Part shown: piece after piece, positions 31,078-39,121 of the stretch
Layout: each line of letters begins with the position of its first letter
Position numbering within the stretch: position 1 is the stretch's first letter
Assembly (NCBI GenBank): GCA_030149295.1
Contig: JASBRV010000105.1
Span: 1-39,121 of the forward strand
DNA length: 39,121 nucleotides
Origin: Bacteriovoracales bacterium
GTDB lineage: Bacteria > Bdellovibrionota > Bacteriovoracia > Bacteriovoracales > Bacteriovoracaceae
Reading direction: 5' to 3'
The notes under the pieces: generated by a model
The model's input: only the letters and a program-made list of their open reading frames with translations
Told to the model about the DNA's origin: nothing
The model's database searches: none
Translations under genes and position numbers: made by a program

Positions 31078-32478
31078 ATGCGCTTCACTGGAATTTTAAT
31101 ATTTTTTCTTTTGACGTTACCCTCCTTTGCCTCCGACCAAGGCGCGGCTAAGGCCATTATCGTGCGTGGTGATGTCAAGGCCATGATCGATGGAAAAGTC
31201 GTACCGGTTAAAAGAGGTGAATGGTTACCCGAAGGTGCGCAGGTACGAACCAAAGCTAAGAGTTTTACGAAACTTCTTTTTAAAGATAAGTCCACTATGA
31301 ATGTGGGGCCTGAGTCTCAGATGAAAATCGATGCCTTTCCGGAAAAAGAAGCAGGAATTATCACCTTAGTGAAAGGAACCATTAGATCAAAAGTCACAAA
31401 GAACTATATGAAAATGGATGATAAAGAGAAATCCAAACTCTTTATCAAAACCAAAACTGCGGCCATGGGGGTTAGAGGTACAGACTTTCAGGTAGCCTTT
31501 AATCCGGTAAACCTCAACACGTCATTGATTACCTTTGAAGGTGCTGTTGCCATGGCAAAAATTGCAGAGAGCATGGGTGGAGGATTCAATCAGGGAAATC
31601 TCGAGGCTGCCGTTTCAGGGCCAAATGCCGTGATGGTAAAAAGAGGTCAGTTCTCTGCCGCTAATGGTAATGCCGCAAAAGTTACGATCCCTGTTAAAAT
31701 TTCTCCAGTTCAATTAGAAACACTCGAAAGTAATGAGGGTATGGGAACAGATATTCCAGAAGGTGACGCCACAAGTGTTGCACCCCCAAAGAAAAAATTT
31801 AAAAGTATCGTTCCTCCGGGAATGGATGCCAAAGATGTGGCGAATGACTTATCTACAGCAGAGGGTGTCATAGGAGACACTATGGGTGCAGAGGTCATGG
31901 CGGAAGTGACTGTTGCCGTGGAAACTGAGCAAGCCGTCGATACTGCTCCCCCAGAAGGTGGTGTTATTAATGGTCAAGTGGCTCCTAAGGCCGGAGGTTA
32001 TATTGACCTCGCTACATCTCAATACATTCCACCCCCAGAAGGGTCAGTATTTGACGCTTCTGCTGGAGTTTACACTATGGATGCCACTGCAGGTTATGTT
32101 GATCCAGTGACTGGAAGTTTCACCAACGATAATTACACTCTTACTGAAAGTGGTGAATGGGTAGAAAAACCAAAGACCGATGATGGTGGTCGAGAAATTG
32201 CGAGTGTCGATGGCGGACCTGCTGATGGTGGTACTGCCGAGGGTGATAGCTCCGCTACTGGAGATGCCCCACCACCGCCACCAGAAATTCAAAATATCGA
32301 TGCGGACTTTGAAATAGCAACAACAGAGTTTGACACGACAATTGATGTGAACAATTACGACATGACGACTCTAGAAACAACGACGAGTGATCCTGATGCT
32401 CTTCCTCCTATTATCAACCAAACCATTCAAACTGGGGGAACGACCACTAAAGTTAACTTTGATGTAGTAACTGAGTAA
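31078..32478 (+). CDS. FecR-domain exported protein
   Basis: 466 residues with a signal peptide (FTGILIFFLLTLPSFAS). Residues about 22-165 are a FecR domain: AIIVRGDVKAMIDGKVVPVKRGEWLPEGAQVRTKAKSFTKLLFKDKSTMNVGPESQMKI, then KTKTAAMGVRGTDFQVAF. The rest is acidic and low in complexity, rich in Gly, Pro, Thr and Asp. It has a degenerate GY-(I/V)-D-x-x-(T/S) unit seen at GGYIDLATSQY, AGVYTMD and AGYVDPVTGSF (about residues 308-352). FecR domains in this setting are thought to act as periplasmic sensors or assembly partners; here the downstream barrel and cyclase suggest signalling. It is not the classical iron-dicitrate FecR, as no sigma factor or TonB receptor is adjacent. Confidence 0.85.
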   Translation: MRFTGILIFFLLTLPSFASDQGAAKAIIVRGDVKAMIDGKVVPVKRGEWLPEGAQVRTKAKSFTKLLFKDKSTMNVGPESQMKIDAFPEKEAGIITLVKGTIRSKVTKNYMKMDDKEKSKLFIKTKTAAMGVRGTDFQVAFNPVNLNTSLITFEGAVAMAKIAESMGGGFNQGNLEAAVSGPNAVMVKRGQFSAANGNAAKVTIPVKISPVQLETLESNEGMGTDIPEGDATSVAPPKKKFKSIVPPGMDAKDVANDLSTAEGVIGDTMGAEVMAEVTVAVETEQAVDTAPPEGGVINGQVAPKAGGYIDLATSQYIPPPEGSVFDASAGVYTMDATAGYVDPVTGSFTNDNYTLTESGEWVEKPKTDDGGREIASVDGGPADGGTAEGDSSATGDAPPPPPEIQNIDADFEIATTEFDTTIDVNNYDMTTLETTTSDPDALPPIINQTIQTGGTTTKVNFDVVTE

Positions 32479-32523
32479 GTAACTTCACTAATCCAATTTT
32501 TCTAAACTGTCTCTAAACTAATG

Positions 32524-32543
32524 GAGGGGATTTTTCGCCCCTC
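32524..32543 (+). terminator. GC-rich hairpin between fecR-like and TPR genes
   Basis: GAGGGG (32524-32529) pairs with CCCCTC (32538-32543) around an 8-base loop. No T-run follows, so it may only attenuate transcription into the next gene. Confidence 0.45.
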
Positions 32544-32568
32544 TGTAGAATAAAATCAAACCTTTACC

Positions 32569-32596
32569 TATAATAAAGAAAATTGTTTTTCTTTAT
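32569..32596 (+). promoter_or_regulatory. possible promoter and AT-rich hairpin before the TPR/barrel gene
   Basis: TATAAT at 32569-32574 is a perfect -10 but lacks a clear -35. It runs into ATAAAGAAAA / TTTTCTTTAT (32573-32582 with 32587-32596), a 10-base-pair AT stem in the leader of the next gene. Confidence 0.4.
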
Positions 32597-32623
32597 ATTC
32601 TACTTTGAAAAAGGTTTTAACTT

Positions 32624-34204
32624 TTGAAACTAATCACGTCTTTTCTTCTCTTTTTCTTGCTCCTCCAACCCGCTAATGCTCAATATAAAAATAAATACAT
32701 CATTGAAGCATTTAAGCAGTTCAAACTGACTCGTTATCAAAAGAGCTTAGCTGAGCTAAAAAAGGTAAGAGGAAATTCTCGCGTCATGGGAATTCGCTAC
32801 TACCTCGAAGGGATTATCCTCAATCGTCTTCAAGAGTACGATAAGGCCATCATCAGTTTTAAAAAATCCCTCAAACGAGGCCATAAGAGTGATGACCTTT
32901 ACTACGAGTTAGCTCAAGCTCAATACGCCAACAGTGAGCTCATCATTTCAAGAAAAAACTTTCTTAAAAGCTATGAATCTAATTTTAAAAAAGAAAGCTC
33001 CCTTTATTATTGTGCCTATATCTCTCAGCTTTTAGAAGAGTATAAACTTGCAAAGAAATACTACGTTAAACTAATTAAAGAAACCAAAGACGATAAAAGA
33101 CTACAACAAGTCGCCCGTTTTCAATTGGCTGAGAGTTTTCTCTCTATGGTAGAAAATCAAGATGATCCGGCCAGACTTGTTAGTAAGTACATTATTCCCA
33201 ATATGGATGAGGCCTATGAGACCCTTCCAAAAGGGGACCTCGCTAAAGACATAAAAAATCGGAAAAAAGAAATTCTTAAAAAATATGGTCTTGATCCCAA
33301 CATCATGAAAAATGGTAAGAACTTAGGAGAAGATCGCCTCGCGATTTCTTTGAAACATAAGTATAGCTATGACAGTAATATTACTCTCGAAACAGACCAA
33401 ACCACCAATCCTATCTCTCAAAAGGATTCAATGATTCATAGTACGACCTTTAATATTCAAAGGCTCTACAGTGCAGCAGGAAGATTCACCTTCACTCCCT
33501 ATATGCGTCTTAAAAATGTTTTTCACACAAATAGAGAAGAACCCACCGTTCACCAAAACGACAGCCAAAACTTAGCGGTCGGTTCAAGAAATACACACGA
33601 ACACACTCTTTTTGGAGCGCAAGCAAGCTTTCAGTTTAATTACGAACACAATTATGGTCGTCGGGATAGAAACCAAAATAAAGACGTTCGCTTCTTTTCA
33701 CGAACCAATCAATTTTCTATTGGCGAACAATTTCGCTATTTTAGCATGGGACCAACCACGGTCAGCATTGAGCATAAAGACTACAAAGCATGGACGAGAA
33801 CTCTTGATTTTAGAAACTTGGCTTTTAGTATCAACCAGATCATTGCTAGTAAAAACGGCTACTTATACAATGTTCTTTTAAGAACAGATCGTCTTGATAC
33901 ATACAACAACCCCGGCACGATCAGTGATTCATACCTCTTTAGTTTGGCCCACATCTATCCCGAGATTTTTCCTTCTTATACATTGACCTCTAGTCTCTCC
34001 CTCACCCATCTCATTCCAAAGAATGCAAGGGATACAAGAGGGGTGGAAAGAACGATTGCTCCCTCCATTGAGATGAGTAAGCTTGTTAGTAAAAATGTTT
34101 CGGCCAGTTTCGGATACGATTTCACCAGAAATATTTCAAAAAACAAACAAAGTTTTGATTATAAAAAACATGTGGTGCGCTTTCAGTTAAGCGCCAACTT
34201 TTAA
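32624..34204 (+). CDS. TPR-repeat protein with C-terminal outer-membrane beta-barrel
   Basis: 526 residues. A signal peptide (LITSFLLFFLLLQPANAQ) is followed by about 175 residues of TPR-like helical pairs (YLEGIILNRLQEYDKAIISFKKSLKRG, DDLYYELAQAQYANSELIISRKNFLKSYES, SSLYYCAYISQLLEEYKLAKKYYVKLI). From about residue 235 the chain turns into amphipathic strands (LAISLKHKYSYDSNITLETDQ, FTFTPYMRLKNVF, VSIEHKDYKAWTRTLDFR) ending HVVRFQLSANF, a BAM-type C-terminus. This puts TPRs in the periplasm and a barrel in the outer membrane. The start is TTG, nine bases after AAGG; no ATG would keep the signal. It lies between the FecR-like and cyclase genes and probably links envelope state to the cyclase. 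Confidence 0.8.
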   Translation: MKLITSFLLFFLLLQPANAQYKNKYIIEAFKQFKLTRYQKSLAELKKVRGNSRVMGIRYYLEGIILNRLQEYDKAIISFKKSLKRGHKSDDLYYELAQAQYANSELIISRKNFLKSYESNFKKESSLYYCAYISQLLEEYKLAKKYYVKLIKETKDDKRLQQVARFQLAESFLSMVENQDDPARLVSKYIIPNMDEAYETLPKGDLAKDIKNRKKEILKKYGLDPNIMKNGKNLGEDRLAISLKHKYSYDSNITLETDQTTNPISQKDSMIHSTTFNIQRLYSAAGRFTFTPYMRLKNVFHTNREEPTVHQNDSQNLAVGSRNTHEHTLFGAQASFQFNYEHNYGRRDRNQNKDVRFFSRTNQFSIGEQFRYFSMGPTTVSIEHKDYKAWTRTLDFRNLAFSINQIIASKNGYLYNVLLRTDRLDTYNNPGTISDSYLFSLAHIYPEIFPSYTLTSSLSLTHLIPKNARDTRGVERTIAPSIEMSKLVSKNVSASFGYDFTRNISKNKQSFDYKKHVVRFQLSANF

Positions 34205-34217
34205 TTAAGGAAGGCCT

Positions 34218-36446
34218 ATGTGGTCCAAAATTTTAAAGTACCTAGGTGTTTTTCTCATCCTAGGCTTCTCATCATTAAGTATTCTCATTTCCATTGGTTT
34301 TAGAGAAGAATCCTATGCCACCAAACAGCAGTGGGCCTTTACTTCTCTTTTTGAGTCACGTTTCTACGACTACAGAGAAAACCTGATTCGTGACAAATCA
34401 AAGATAGATAAGAGGATTACTCTAGTTGCTATTGATGATGCGTCCATTAAGGCCGTAGGTCGCTGGCCCTTTCCCCGTGAAAACTATACAAAACTGATGA
34501 AGAAGCTTAAAAACTTCGGCGCTAAAGTGATTGCTTACGACGTTTTCTTTTCAGAGGCCTCTCTTACTTGCCCAGGCTCAAATACAGATGAGGAGTTCAC
34601 CAATGCCATGGCGGATTTCCAAAGTGTACCAGGAAATCGCATCATTCTTCCCTACTCGCTATCTGCCTACCCTGAAGAAGTTTATGAAACCATGCCTGAC
34701 GTCCTTTACAACTTCGTGATGGATGCCAAGCAAAGTGAGGGCCTTAACACTCGCCAAATGTATGTCGAAAGAAGAGTATTTCCCATTCCTCAAATTTCAG
34801 AAAAGGACGTGGCTTTAGCGCACATTCAAGTCGAAGCCGACAAAGATGGTCTCCTTCGTCATTATCCCCTCATTGGAAATGTGGAAACTCTTTACCTACC
34901 TGGTTTTTCTCTTGCGACCTATGAAGCTTATACCGGCGATAGCCCTACTCTTGAGATGCTCAACTTAGGAGAGAATATTCTCAAGTTTCAAACAGGCGAT
35001 CTCTATTTAAATAACTTAGGGGAAACAAAGGTACGCTGGCTTGGAGGAGAAGAGCATTTTCCCACTTTTAGTTTTTGGGACGTGATGACTGCACCAGACG
35101 ATGATCCCGTTCTTAAAGAAGCCTTTCAAGGCAATGTCGTCTTTATCGGATCAACTGCTTATGGGGCTCATGATCTGCGCCACACTCCTGTTGATCCTCT
35201 TATGCCAGGAGTTTTCTTTCACATGAATATGCTTCATATGCTTCTTGAAGGAAAATTTTTTAAAGCACCAAGTGAATCAGTTATGTGGTCTTGGTATCTT
35301 CTTTTAGGGGGAACCATTCTTATGGTCCTTATCCAGTTCTTTGGCAATGCTTTAGTTGACGTTTTAGGTGTCGTCGCTATTTCTGGAGGGCTTATTTTTG
35401 CCGATCTACAACACTTCACTCCCGAAGGATATGAGATTAAACTCTTCTTTATCCTCTTCTCAGTGATAGGTTGTTATTCTTGGTCCACCTTTCTCCACTT
35501 TTATTTGGCTAATAAAGATAAGGCCTTTCTTAAAAGTGCTTTTGGAAACTACATCTCCCCTGAACTTATTGATGAGATGTATAAAAGCGGAGAGCCACCA
35601 AAACTTGGAGGTGACTCTGGAGTGAGAACCGCTTACTTTACAGATATCCAAAGCTTTTCAACTTTTTCGGAAAAACTTTCCGCCACACAACTAGTTGAAC
35701 TTCTCAATGAGTACCTCACGGCCATGACGGATATCCTTCTTGAAGAAAAAGGAACTCTCGATAAGTACGAAGGTGATGCTATCATCGCCTTCTTTGGTGC
35801 TCCGATGCCTCTTGAAGATCATGCACGCCGCGCTTGCTTGGTTGCCCATCAAATGCAAACGAAGCTCTCTGAACTGCGCCTCAAGTGGCAAAGTGAAGGC
35901 GATAAATGGCCAAAAATTGTTCACGATATGCGCATGAGAATCGGGATTAACTCAGGTGAAATCGTCACAGGCAATATGGGCTCTGCCTCGCGAATGAACT
36001 ATACCATGATGGGTGATTCAGTGAACCTCGCTGCTCGTCTTGAGGAATCGGCTAAGCAATACGGAATTTTTACCCAAGTTTCTAAAGAGACCATGGAACT
36101 TGCGGGTGACGACTTCTTGTGGCGTGAGCTTGATACTATCAAGGTAGTCGGAAAGTCGGTTCCCGTCACCTCCTTTGACCTTCTTGGTTTAAAAAGTACA
36201 GCACCAGAGTTTCTTCATAACCTCTCAGAGAAGTTTGCCCTTGGGCTTTCTCTTTATAAGTCACAGCGCTTTACTGAGGCGCTTACCCTTTTTAAGGAAA
36301 CATTAGAACTTGAATATGAGCGCTTTCCAGATCTCAAAGGGGTGAAAACAAACCCTAGCGAAATTTATATCGAACGCTGTGAGGAATATATCAAAATGCC
36401 TCCTCCACCAGATTGGGATGGCGTCTTCACCCTTACTTCAAAATAA
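34218..36446 (+). CDS. CHASE2-domain class III adenylate cyclase
   Basis: 742 residues. One N-terminal helix (about 9-26) is followed by a periplasmic CHASE2 sensor (about 30-345; AIDDASIKAVGRWPFPRENYTKL, HIQVEADKDGLLRHYPL, FIGSTAYGAHDLRHTPVDPLMPGVFFHMN). Three transmembrane helices (about 355-430) lead to the cyclase domain. Metal ligands are Asp476 (FTDIQSF) and Asp520 (YEGDAIIAFFG). Lys516 and Asp600 (MMGDSVNLAARLEE) are the adenine-selecting pair, so ATP rather than GTP is the expected substrate. Asn603 and Arg607 complete the site. A C-terminal TPR-like helix pair ends the protein. All catalytic residues are present, so it should be active and make cAMP in response to an envelope signal, probably delivered by the two upstream genes. 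It starts 14 bases after the TPR gene. Confidence 0.93.
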   Translation: MWSKILKYLGVFLILGFSSLSILISIGFREESYATKQQWAFTSLFESRFYDYRENLIRDKSKIDKRITLVAIDDASIKAVGRWPFPRENYTKLMKKLKNFGAKVIAYDVFFSEASLTCPGSNTDEEFTNAMADFQSVPGNRIILPYSLSAYPEEVYETMPDVLYNFVMDAKQSEGLNTRQMYVERRVFPIPQISEKDVALAHIQVEADKDGLLRHYPLIGNVETLYLPGFSLATYEAYTGDSPTLEMLNLGENILKFQTGDLYLNNLGETKVRWLGGEEHFPTFSFWDVMTAPDDDPVLKEAFQGNVVFIGSTAYGAHDLRHTPVDPLMPGVFFHMNMLHMLLEGKFFKAPSESVMWSWYLLLGGTILMVLIQFFGNALVDVLGVVAISGGLIFADLQHFTPEGYEIKLFFILFSVIGCYSWSTFLHFYLANKDKAFLKSAFGNYISPELIDEMYKSGEPPKLGGDSGVRTAYFTDIQSFSTFSEKLSATQLVELLNEYLTAMTDILLEEKGTLDKYEGDAIIAFFGAPMPLEDHARRACLVAHQMQTKLSELRLKWQSEGDKWPKIVHDMRMRIGINSGEIVTGNMGSASRMNYTMMGDSVNLAARLEESAKQYGIFTQVSKETMELAGDDFLWRELDTIKVVGKSVPVTSFDLLGLKSTAPEFLHNLSEKFALGLSLYKSQRFTEALTLFKETLELEYERFPDLKGVKTNPSEIYIERCEEYIKMPPPPDWDGVFTLTSK

Positions 36447-36447
36447 T

Positions 36448-36512
36448 GGTACGTGGATACTTTTGGGACCATTTGCATTAGATGCAGGTAGTCCCAAAAG
36501 TATCCACGTACC
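36448..36512. repeat. long perfect inverted repeat between convergent genes (REP-like)
   Basis: Two perfectly complementary 22-base arms (36448-36469 and 36491-36512) enclose a 21-base loop that itself holds TGCAT-TAG-ATGCA (36474-36486). It starts one base after the cyclase stop and ends on the first base of the E1 stop. It can serve as a bidirectional terminator. Each arm contains GTACGTGGATACTTTT, close to the REP-like unit GTGCGTGATACCTTTT near the RAYT gene, so it may be a paired REP (BIME) of a sister family. Confidence 0.85.
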
Positions 36513-38560
36513 TAATAAGCTAAAAGCTCGCGGGCGGCTTCGACGACTTTATCGGTGTTAGGAAGCGTCGCCTTTTCAAGAATGCGGTTAAAGCCTACAG
36601 GAGTAAAAGTCGATCCGACTCTCCTGACAGGAGCATCAAGAGTTTCAAAGCCTTTTTCATTGATAAGAGAAACCAGCTCTCCACCAAAACCTGCAAAAAC
36701 TTTATCTTCATGGACTACAAGGCAGCGATTAGTTTTAGCCACACTTGCTAAGATCCCCTCTTCATCGAGTGGACTAAGCGACCTTAAATCAACAACTTCA
36801 ATGCTTGAGCCATCTTCAGAGGCGATTTTTTCGGCTGCTTCTAGAGAATGGTGAACGGTGTTTCCATAAGTAAGAATGGTGAGATCAGTCCCCTCACGAC
36901 GAACGCGACACTTTCCAAAGGGAACTTCAAAATCCTCTGGAACCACGGCCATCGCCTGCTTGGCATTGTAAAGTGACTTTGGCTCTAGAAAAACAGAAGG
37001 CCCTTTAGAGCGCATACAAGTTCTTAAAAGCCCTGCCGCATCATCGGCAAAGGCCGGGACGACAATACGAATGCCCGGAAGAGGCGCAAGAGAGGCTTCA
37101 ATATTTTGAGAGTGATAAAGACCACCACCGATGTAGCCACCACTGGCAATTCTAATGGTCACGTTGGGAGAAAAAGCGCCATTACTTCTCCAGTAGTCAT
37201 GACTTGTCTCTACCATTTGTTCCATGGCAGGCCAAAAATAATCGGCAAACTCAGCCCCTTCAACCACGACACGAATGTCCTCGCGAAAACGGGAAAAGCC
37301 ATTGGCCGTTCCTAAAATATAATCTTCTGCAATGGGACCGTTAAAGACGCGCTCTTTACCAAATTCTTTTTGCATGCCTTTAGAGACATTGAAAATCCCG
37401 CCTTTGTCTTTGTTGGCCATATCCTGGCCCCAAATAAAGGTATCGGGGTTGTGACGAAATTCGGCCTTAAGAGTTTCATTGAGAGCGTCAATGAATTTCA
37501 TCTCCTCACCCTCTGCATCATGAAGACCTTCAGGGTATTTTTCTGATTCATAAGCTTCAGGAATAACGAAGTCATAAATGCTTTCGGGGTCAGGATTAGG
37601 AGCTTTCATCGCCGCCTTATGGGCTTCAAGAAGCATCGCTTGCGCTTCTGAATCCATTTCTTCCATTTCTTTTTTGGTCAGAAGCTTATTCTTGGTCATT
37701 GCCTCACGAAAATGTTTTAGCGGATCTTGAGCGGCCGCTTCAGCAAGTTCCTTTTCATCTCGATAGAGCTCATGCTTATCAGAATTTGAGTGAGAGTGAA
37801 TACGCACACAACGAGCGTGAACAATCACAGGTTCCCCTTTTTCAAGAACATGCTTTCTTGCTTCACTCATAGCATTCATAGAATCAAAGACATCTTTTCC
37901 ATCACAGTGAATGATACGAAGGTTTTTAAAGCCAGTGAAATTATCCGCGACAAACTCATTGGCCGTCTGATCACGTTTAGGAACAGAAATTCCATAGCCA
38001 TTGTCTTGAAAGACAAAAATGACGGGAAGCTTTTCATTAGAAGCGCCATTAATCGCTTCATAGCAATAACCTTCACTTACGGAGGACTCACCTTGAGAAG
38101 AGATCGCCACGCCTTTATGACCATAGCGCTTCATAGCGCGCGCTACACCTACAGCGTGAAGAACGTGATTGCCAGTACAACTTGAGACGTTATGAATATT
38201 CCATTCTGGTTTAGCAAAGTGATTAGACATATGGCGGCCACCAGAGGCTAAATCGGTGGCTTTAGAGATGCCATTAAGGATGATTTCCTCGGCACTTAGG
38301 CCAGCGCTGAGACAAGTTTGCAGGTCTCGGTAGTAAGGAAAGAGATGATCTTCGCCAAGAGTAAAGATTTGACCAATAGCGAGTTGAATGGCGTCGTGGC
38401 CAGCACAAGGAGCGTGGTAAGACCAGCCAATGGCCTGTTTTAGGTAATTAGGTGCTCTGTCGTCTAGTTTTCTTCCCAGGGTTAAAAGGGAGTACCAGGT
38501 CTTGAGAGTGGATTTTTCTGTATTTTTGGTGGTGTATTTCTTGGCTACTTTCATAAGCAT
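36512..38560 (-). CDS. fused alpha/beta E1 component of a 2-oxoacid dehydrogenase (branched-chain type)
   Basis: 682 residues joining E1 alpha (about 1-345) and E1 beta (about 353-682), normally two proteins. It decarboxylates a 2-oxoacid with thiamine diphosphate and passes the acyl group to E2 lipoate. The alpha part has SYHAPCAGHDAIQLAIG, ASGGRHMSNHF, and the cofactor region from QGESSVSEG to FQDNGYGISVPKRDQ, where G157-E-S replaces the usual GDG and D186-N the usual NN. This variant appears typical of fused enzymes. The beta part has the transketolase pyrimidine domain (FIWGQDM, VFNGPIAEDYILGTANG, VEGAEFADYFWPAMEQM) and C-terminal domain (LTILTYGNTV, EVVDLRSLSPLDE). AAGGAT fixes the start at 38560. 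No E2 or E3 gene is adjacent. Pyruvate cannot be excluded as substrate. Confidence 0.88.
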   Translation of the reverse strand: MLMKVAKKYTTKNTEKSTLKTWYSLLTLGRKLDDRAPNYLKQAIGWSYHAPCAGHDAIQLAIGQIFTLGEDHLFPYYRDLQTCLSAGLSAEEIILNGISKATDLASGGRHMSNHFAKPEWNIHNVSSCTGNHVLHAVGVARAMKRYGHKGVAISSQGESSVSEGYCYEAINGASNEKLPVIFVFQDNGYGISVPKRDQTANEFVADNFTGFKNLRIIHCDGKDVFDSMNAMSEARKHVLEKGEPVIVHARCVRIHSHSNSDKHELYRDEKELAEAAAQDPLKHFREAMTKNKLLTKKEMEEMDSEAQAMLLEAHKAAMKAPNPDPESIYDFVIPEAYESEKYPEGLHDAEGEEMKFIDALNETLKAEFRHNPDTFIWGQDMANKDKGGIFNVSKGMQKEFGKERVFNGPIAEDYILGTANGFSRFREDIRVVVEGAEFADYFWPAMEQMVETSHDYWRSNGAFSPNVTIRIASGGYIGGGLYHSQNIEASLAPLPGIRIVVPAFADDAAGLLRTCMRSKGPSVFLEPKSLYNAKQAMAVVPEDFEVPFGKCRVRREGTDLTILTYGNTVHHSLEAAEKIASEDGSSIEVVDLRSLSPLDEEGILASVAKTNRCLVVHEDKVFAGFGGELVSLINEKGFETLDAPVRRVGSTFTPVGFNRILEKATLPNTDKVVEAARELLAY

Positions 38561-38661
38561 GGCTTTATCCTTAAAGGGTTTAAACAGTCCTCATAGTCAA
38601 TTTAATGTATTGCTTAAGGTAACTAACCTCTTTATAGGGGTCAACTTTTTAGGCATAGAAA

Positions 38662-38681
38662 AGGGCCTCATTCGAGGCCCT
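38662..38681. terminator. strong hairpin terminator, best oriented for the minus strand
   Basis: AGGGCCTC-ATTC-GAGGCCCT is an 8-base-pair stem (38662-38681). Read on the minus strand it is followed by TTTTC, which fits termination of the gene entering from the right edge, before the E1 gene is reached. Confidence 0.75.
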
Positions 38682-38690
38682 AACATACTG

Positions 38691-38727
38691 ATTTTATAAA
38701 ATTTAGCGAGGGTTCGCCCTCCTTTTT
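38691..38727. terminator. second hairpin plus 12-base palindrome directly after the right-edge gene
   Basis: GAGGG-TTCG-CCCTC (38708-38721) is followed on the + strand by CTTTTT, whose last bases touch the stop codon of the right-edge gene. To its left lies the perfect palindrome ATTTTATAAAAT (38691-38702). With the stem at 38662-38681 this makes three symmetrical elements in 66 bases. Confidence 0.6.
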
Positions 38728-39121
38728 AGTAGGTGGGAAAGCCAGCACTTCGCGGAACCTCAATTGTGAGCCCGGTCGTTTCAGTGTAGGGAAACTTAAA
38801 CTCAAATTCCAGATCAGTGACGTTAGCTCCATCGTCAAAGACATTTTTTACTCTAGCAGGAATTTGGGTTCCATTATTAGTGGTGATACGAATCACTGTG
38901 CCTGGAATAATGTAAGTGTTTCTAGGTACAGCAGTTCCCCCAAGGCTAGCGAGAGAAGTATCCCTTGTGAAGGTAATGGTTGTGGCACCACCAACGCCTG
39001 CAGCGAGTACGAGAGGTGGTGTGGCCGGAAATGCAGTTCCATCTATTTCCATGCGAGTTGCAGCGGGAAGGTCTCCAATAAAGTCCGTCCAATCATCAAA
39101 ACTATTACAGGAAAAACCAAA
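38726..39121 (-). CDS. C-terminal part of an exported or surface protein (partial, unknown)
   Basis: 131 codons are visible; the frame is open to the window edge, so the true start is outside. An internal ATG at 39052 is unlikely to be the start, because the upstream part (FGFSCNSFDDWTDFIGDLPAATR) continues smoothly. Composition is rich in Thr, Gly, Val and Pro with repeated beta strands (ATTITFTRDTS, NTYIIPGTVIRITTNNGT, LEFEFKFPYTETTGLTIEV), as in secreted or pilus-associated beta proteins. One cysteine is visible near the left part. I do not recognise the family. Two hairpin terminators follow it. Confidence 0.55.
   Translation of the reverse strand, partial: FGFSCNSFDDWTDFIGDLPAATRMEIDGTAFPATPPLVLAAGVGGATTITFTRDTSLASLGGTAVPRNTYIIPGTVIRITTNNGTQIPARVKNVFDDGANVTDLEFEFKFPYTETTGLTIEVPRSAGFPTY

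Noticed and set aside
37790-38185. 131-codon + strand frame inside the E1 gene
   Set aside because: It is antisense to a highly conserved enzyme domain, without a ribosome site.
1-39121. tRNA, rRNA and riboswitch genes
   Set aside because: Intergenic gaps are all under about 170 bases, and none showed a cloverleaf, CCA end or known riboswitch core by eye; small RNAs cannot be excluded.

Overview
The window is AT-rich, gene-dense DNA from a Gram-negative bacterium. It carries Tat and Sec signal peptides, outer-membrane barrels and a type II secretion operon ending in a delta-type GspN. My best guess is a Bdellovibrionota member of the Bacteriovorax/Halobacteriovorax type; this is inference from gene content and style, not from a marker gene. 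No rRNA, tRNA or CRISPR array was seen, and no gene-free stretch exceeds about 170 bases.

Layout. 1-1665: end of a type II secretion operon (GspL tail, GspM-like, GspN). 1686-3500: farnesyl diphosphate synthase converging on an ihfA-merR pair, the IHF having an acidic tail. 3669-5386: SUI1-family translation factor, TerB-like protein and an SGNH hydrolase that seems to start at CTG. 5393-9112: a two-subunit type IIA topoisomerase that looks more like phage T4 gp52/gp39-60 than ParC/ParE; subunit A lacks the C-terminal pinwheel and subunit B carries a histone H1-like Lys/Ala tail. 9210-12594: small exported proteins, an acetyltransferase and argS. 12641-18334: a 1897-residue exported protein with ten cysteine pairs, the least explained gene here. 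18435-19328: a GlpG-type rhomboid protease.

19496-25154 is a compact SUF iron-sulfur operon: Fe-S-sensing Rrf2 regulator, sufB, sufC, sufD, sufS and a mitochondrial-type Nfu carrier. It is followed by a REP-associated tyrosine transposase (RAYT) gene flanked by 18-base REP-like repeats, two more of which bracket the neighbouring CoA-transferase gene. 27280-29507: coiled-coil protein, high-potential iron-sulfur protein (HiPIP) and coproporphyrinogen oxidase HemF. 29578-30971: a DUF3943 and outer-membrane protein pair. 31078-36446: FecR-domain protein, TPR/beta-barrel protein and CHASE2-adenylate cyclase, which look like one envelope-to-cAMP signalling module. 36512-38560: a fused alpha/beta 2-oxoacid dehydrogenase E1. 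A secreted or surface protein gene runs off the right edge.

The themes that stand out are iron-sulfur and heme metabolism (suf, nfu, HiPIP, hemF), envelope proteins of unknown role, and palindromes placed exactly at the 3' junctions of convergent genes (5384-5395, 12632-12652, 36448-36512). The best candidates for new biology are the giant Cys-pair protein, the T4-like topoisomerase with its basic tail, and the RAYT/REP family.
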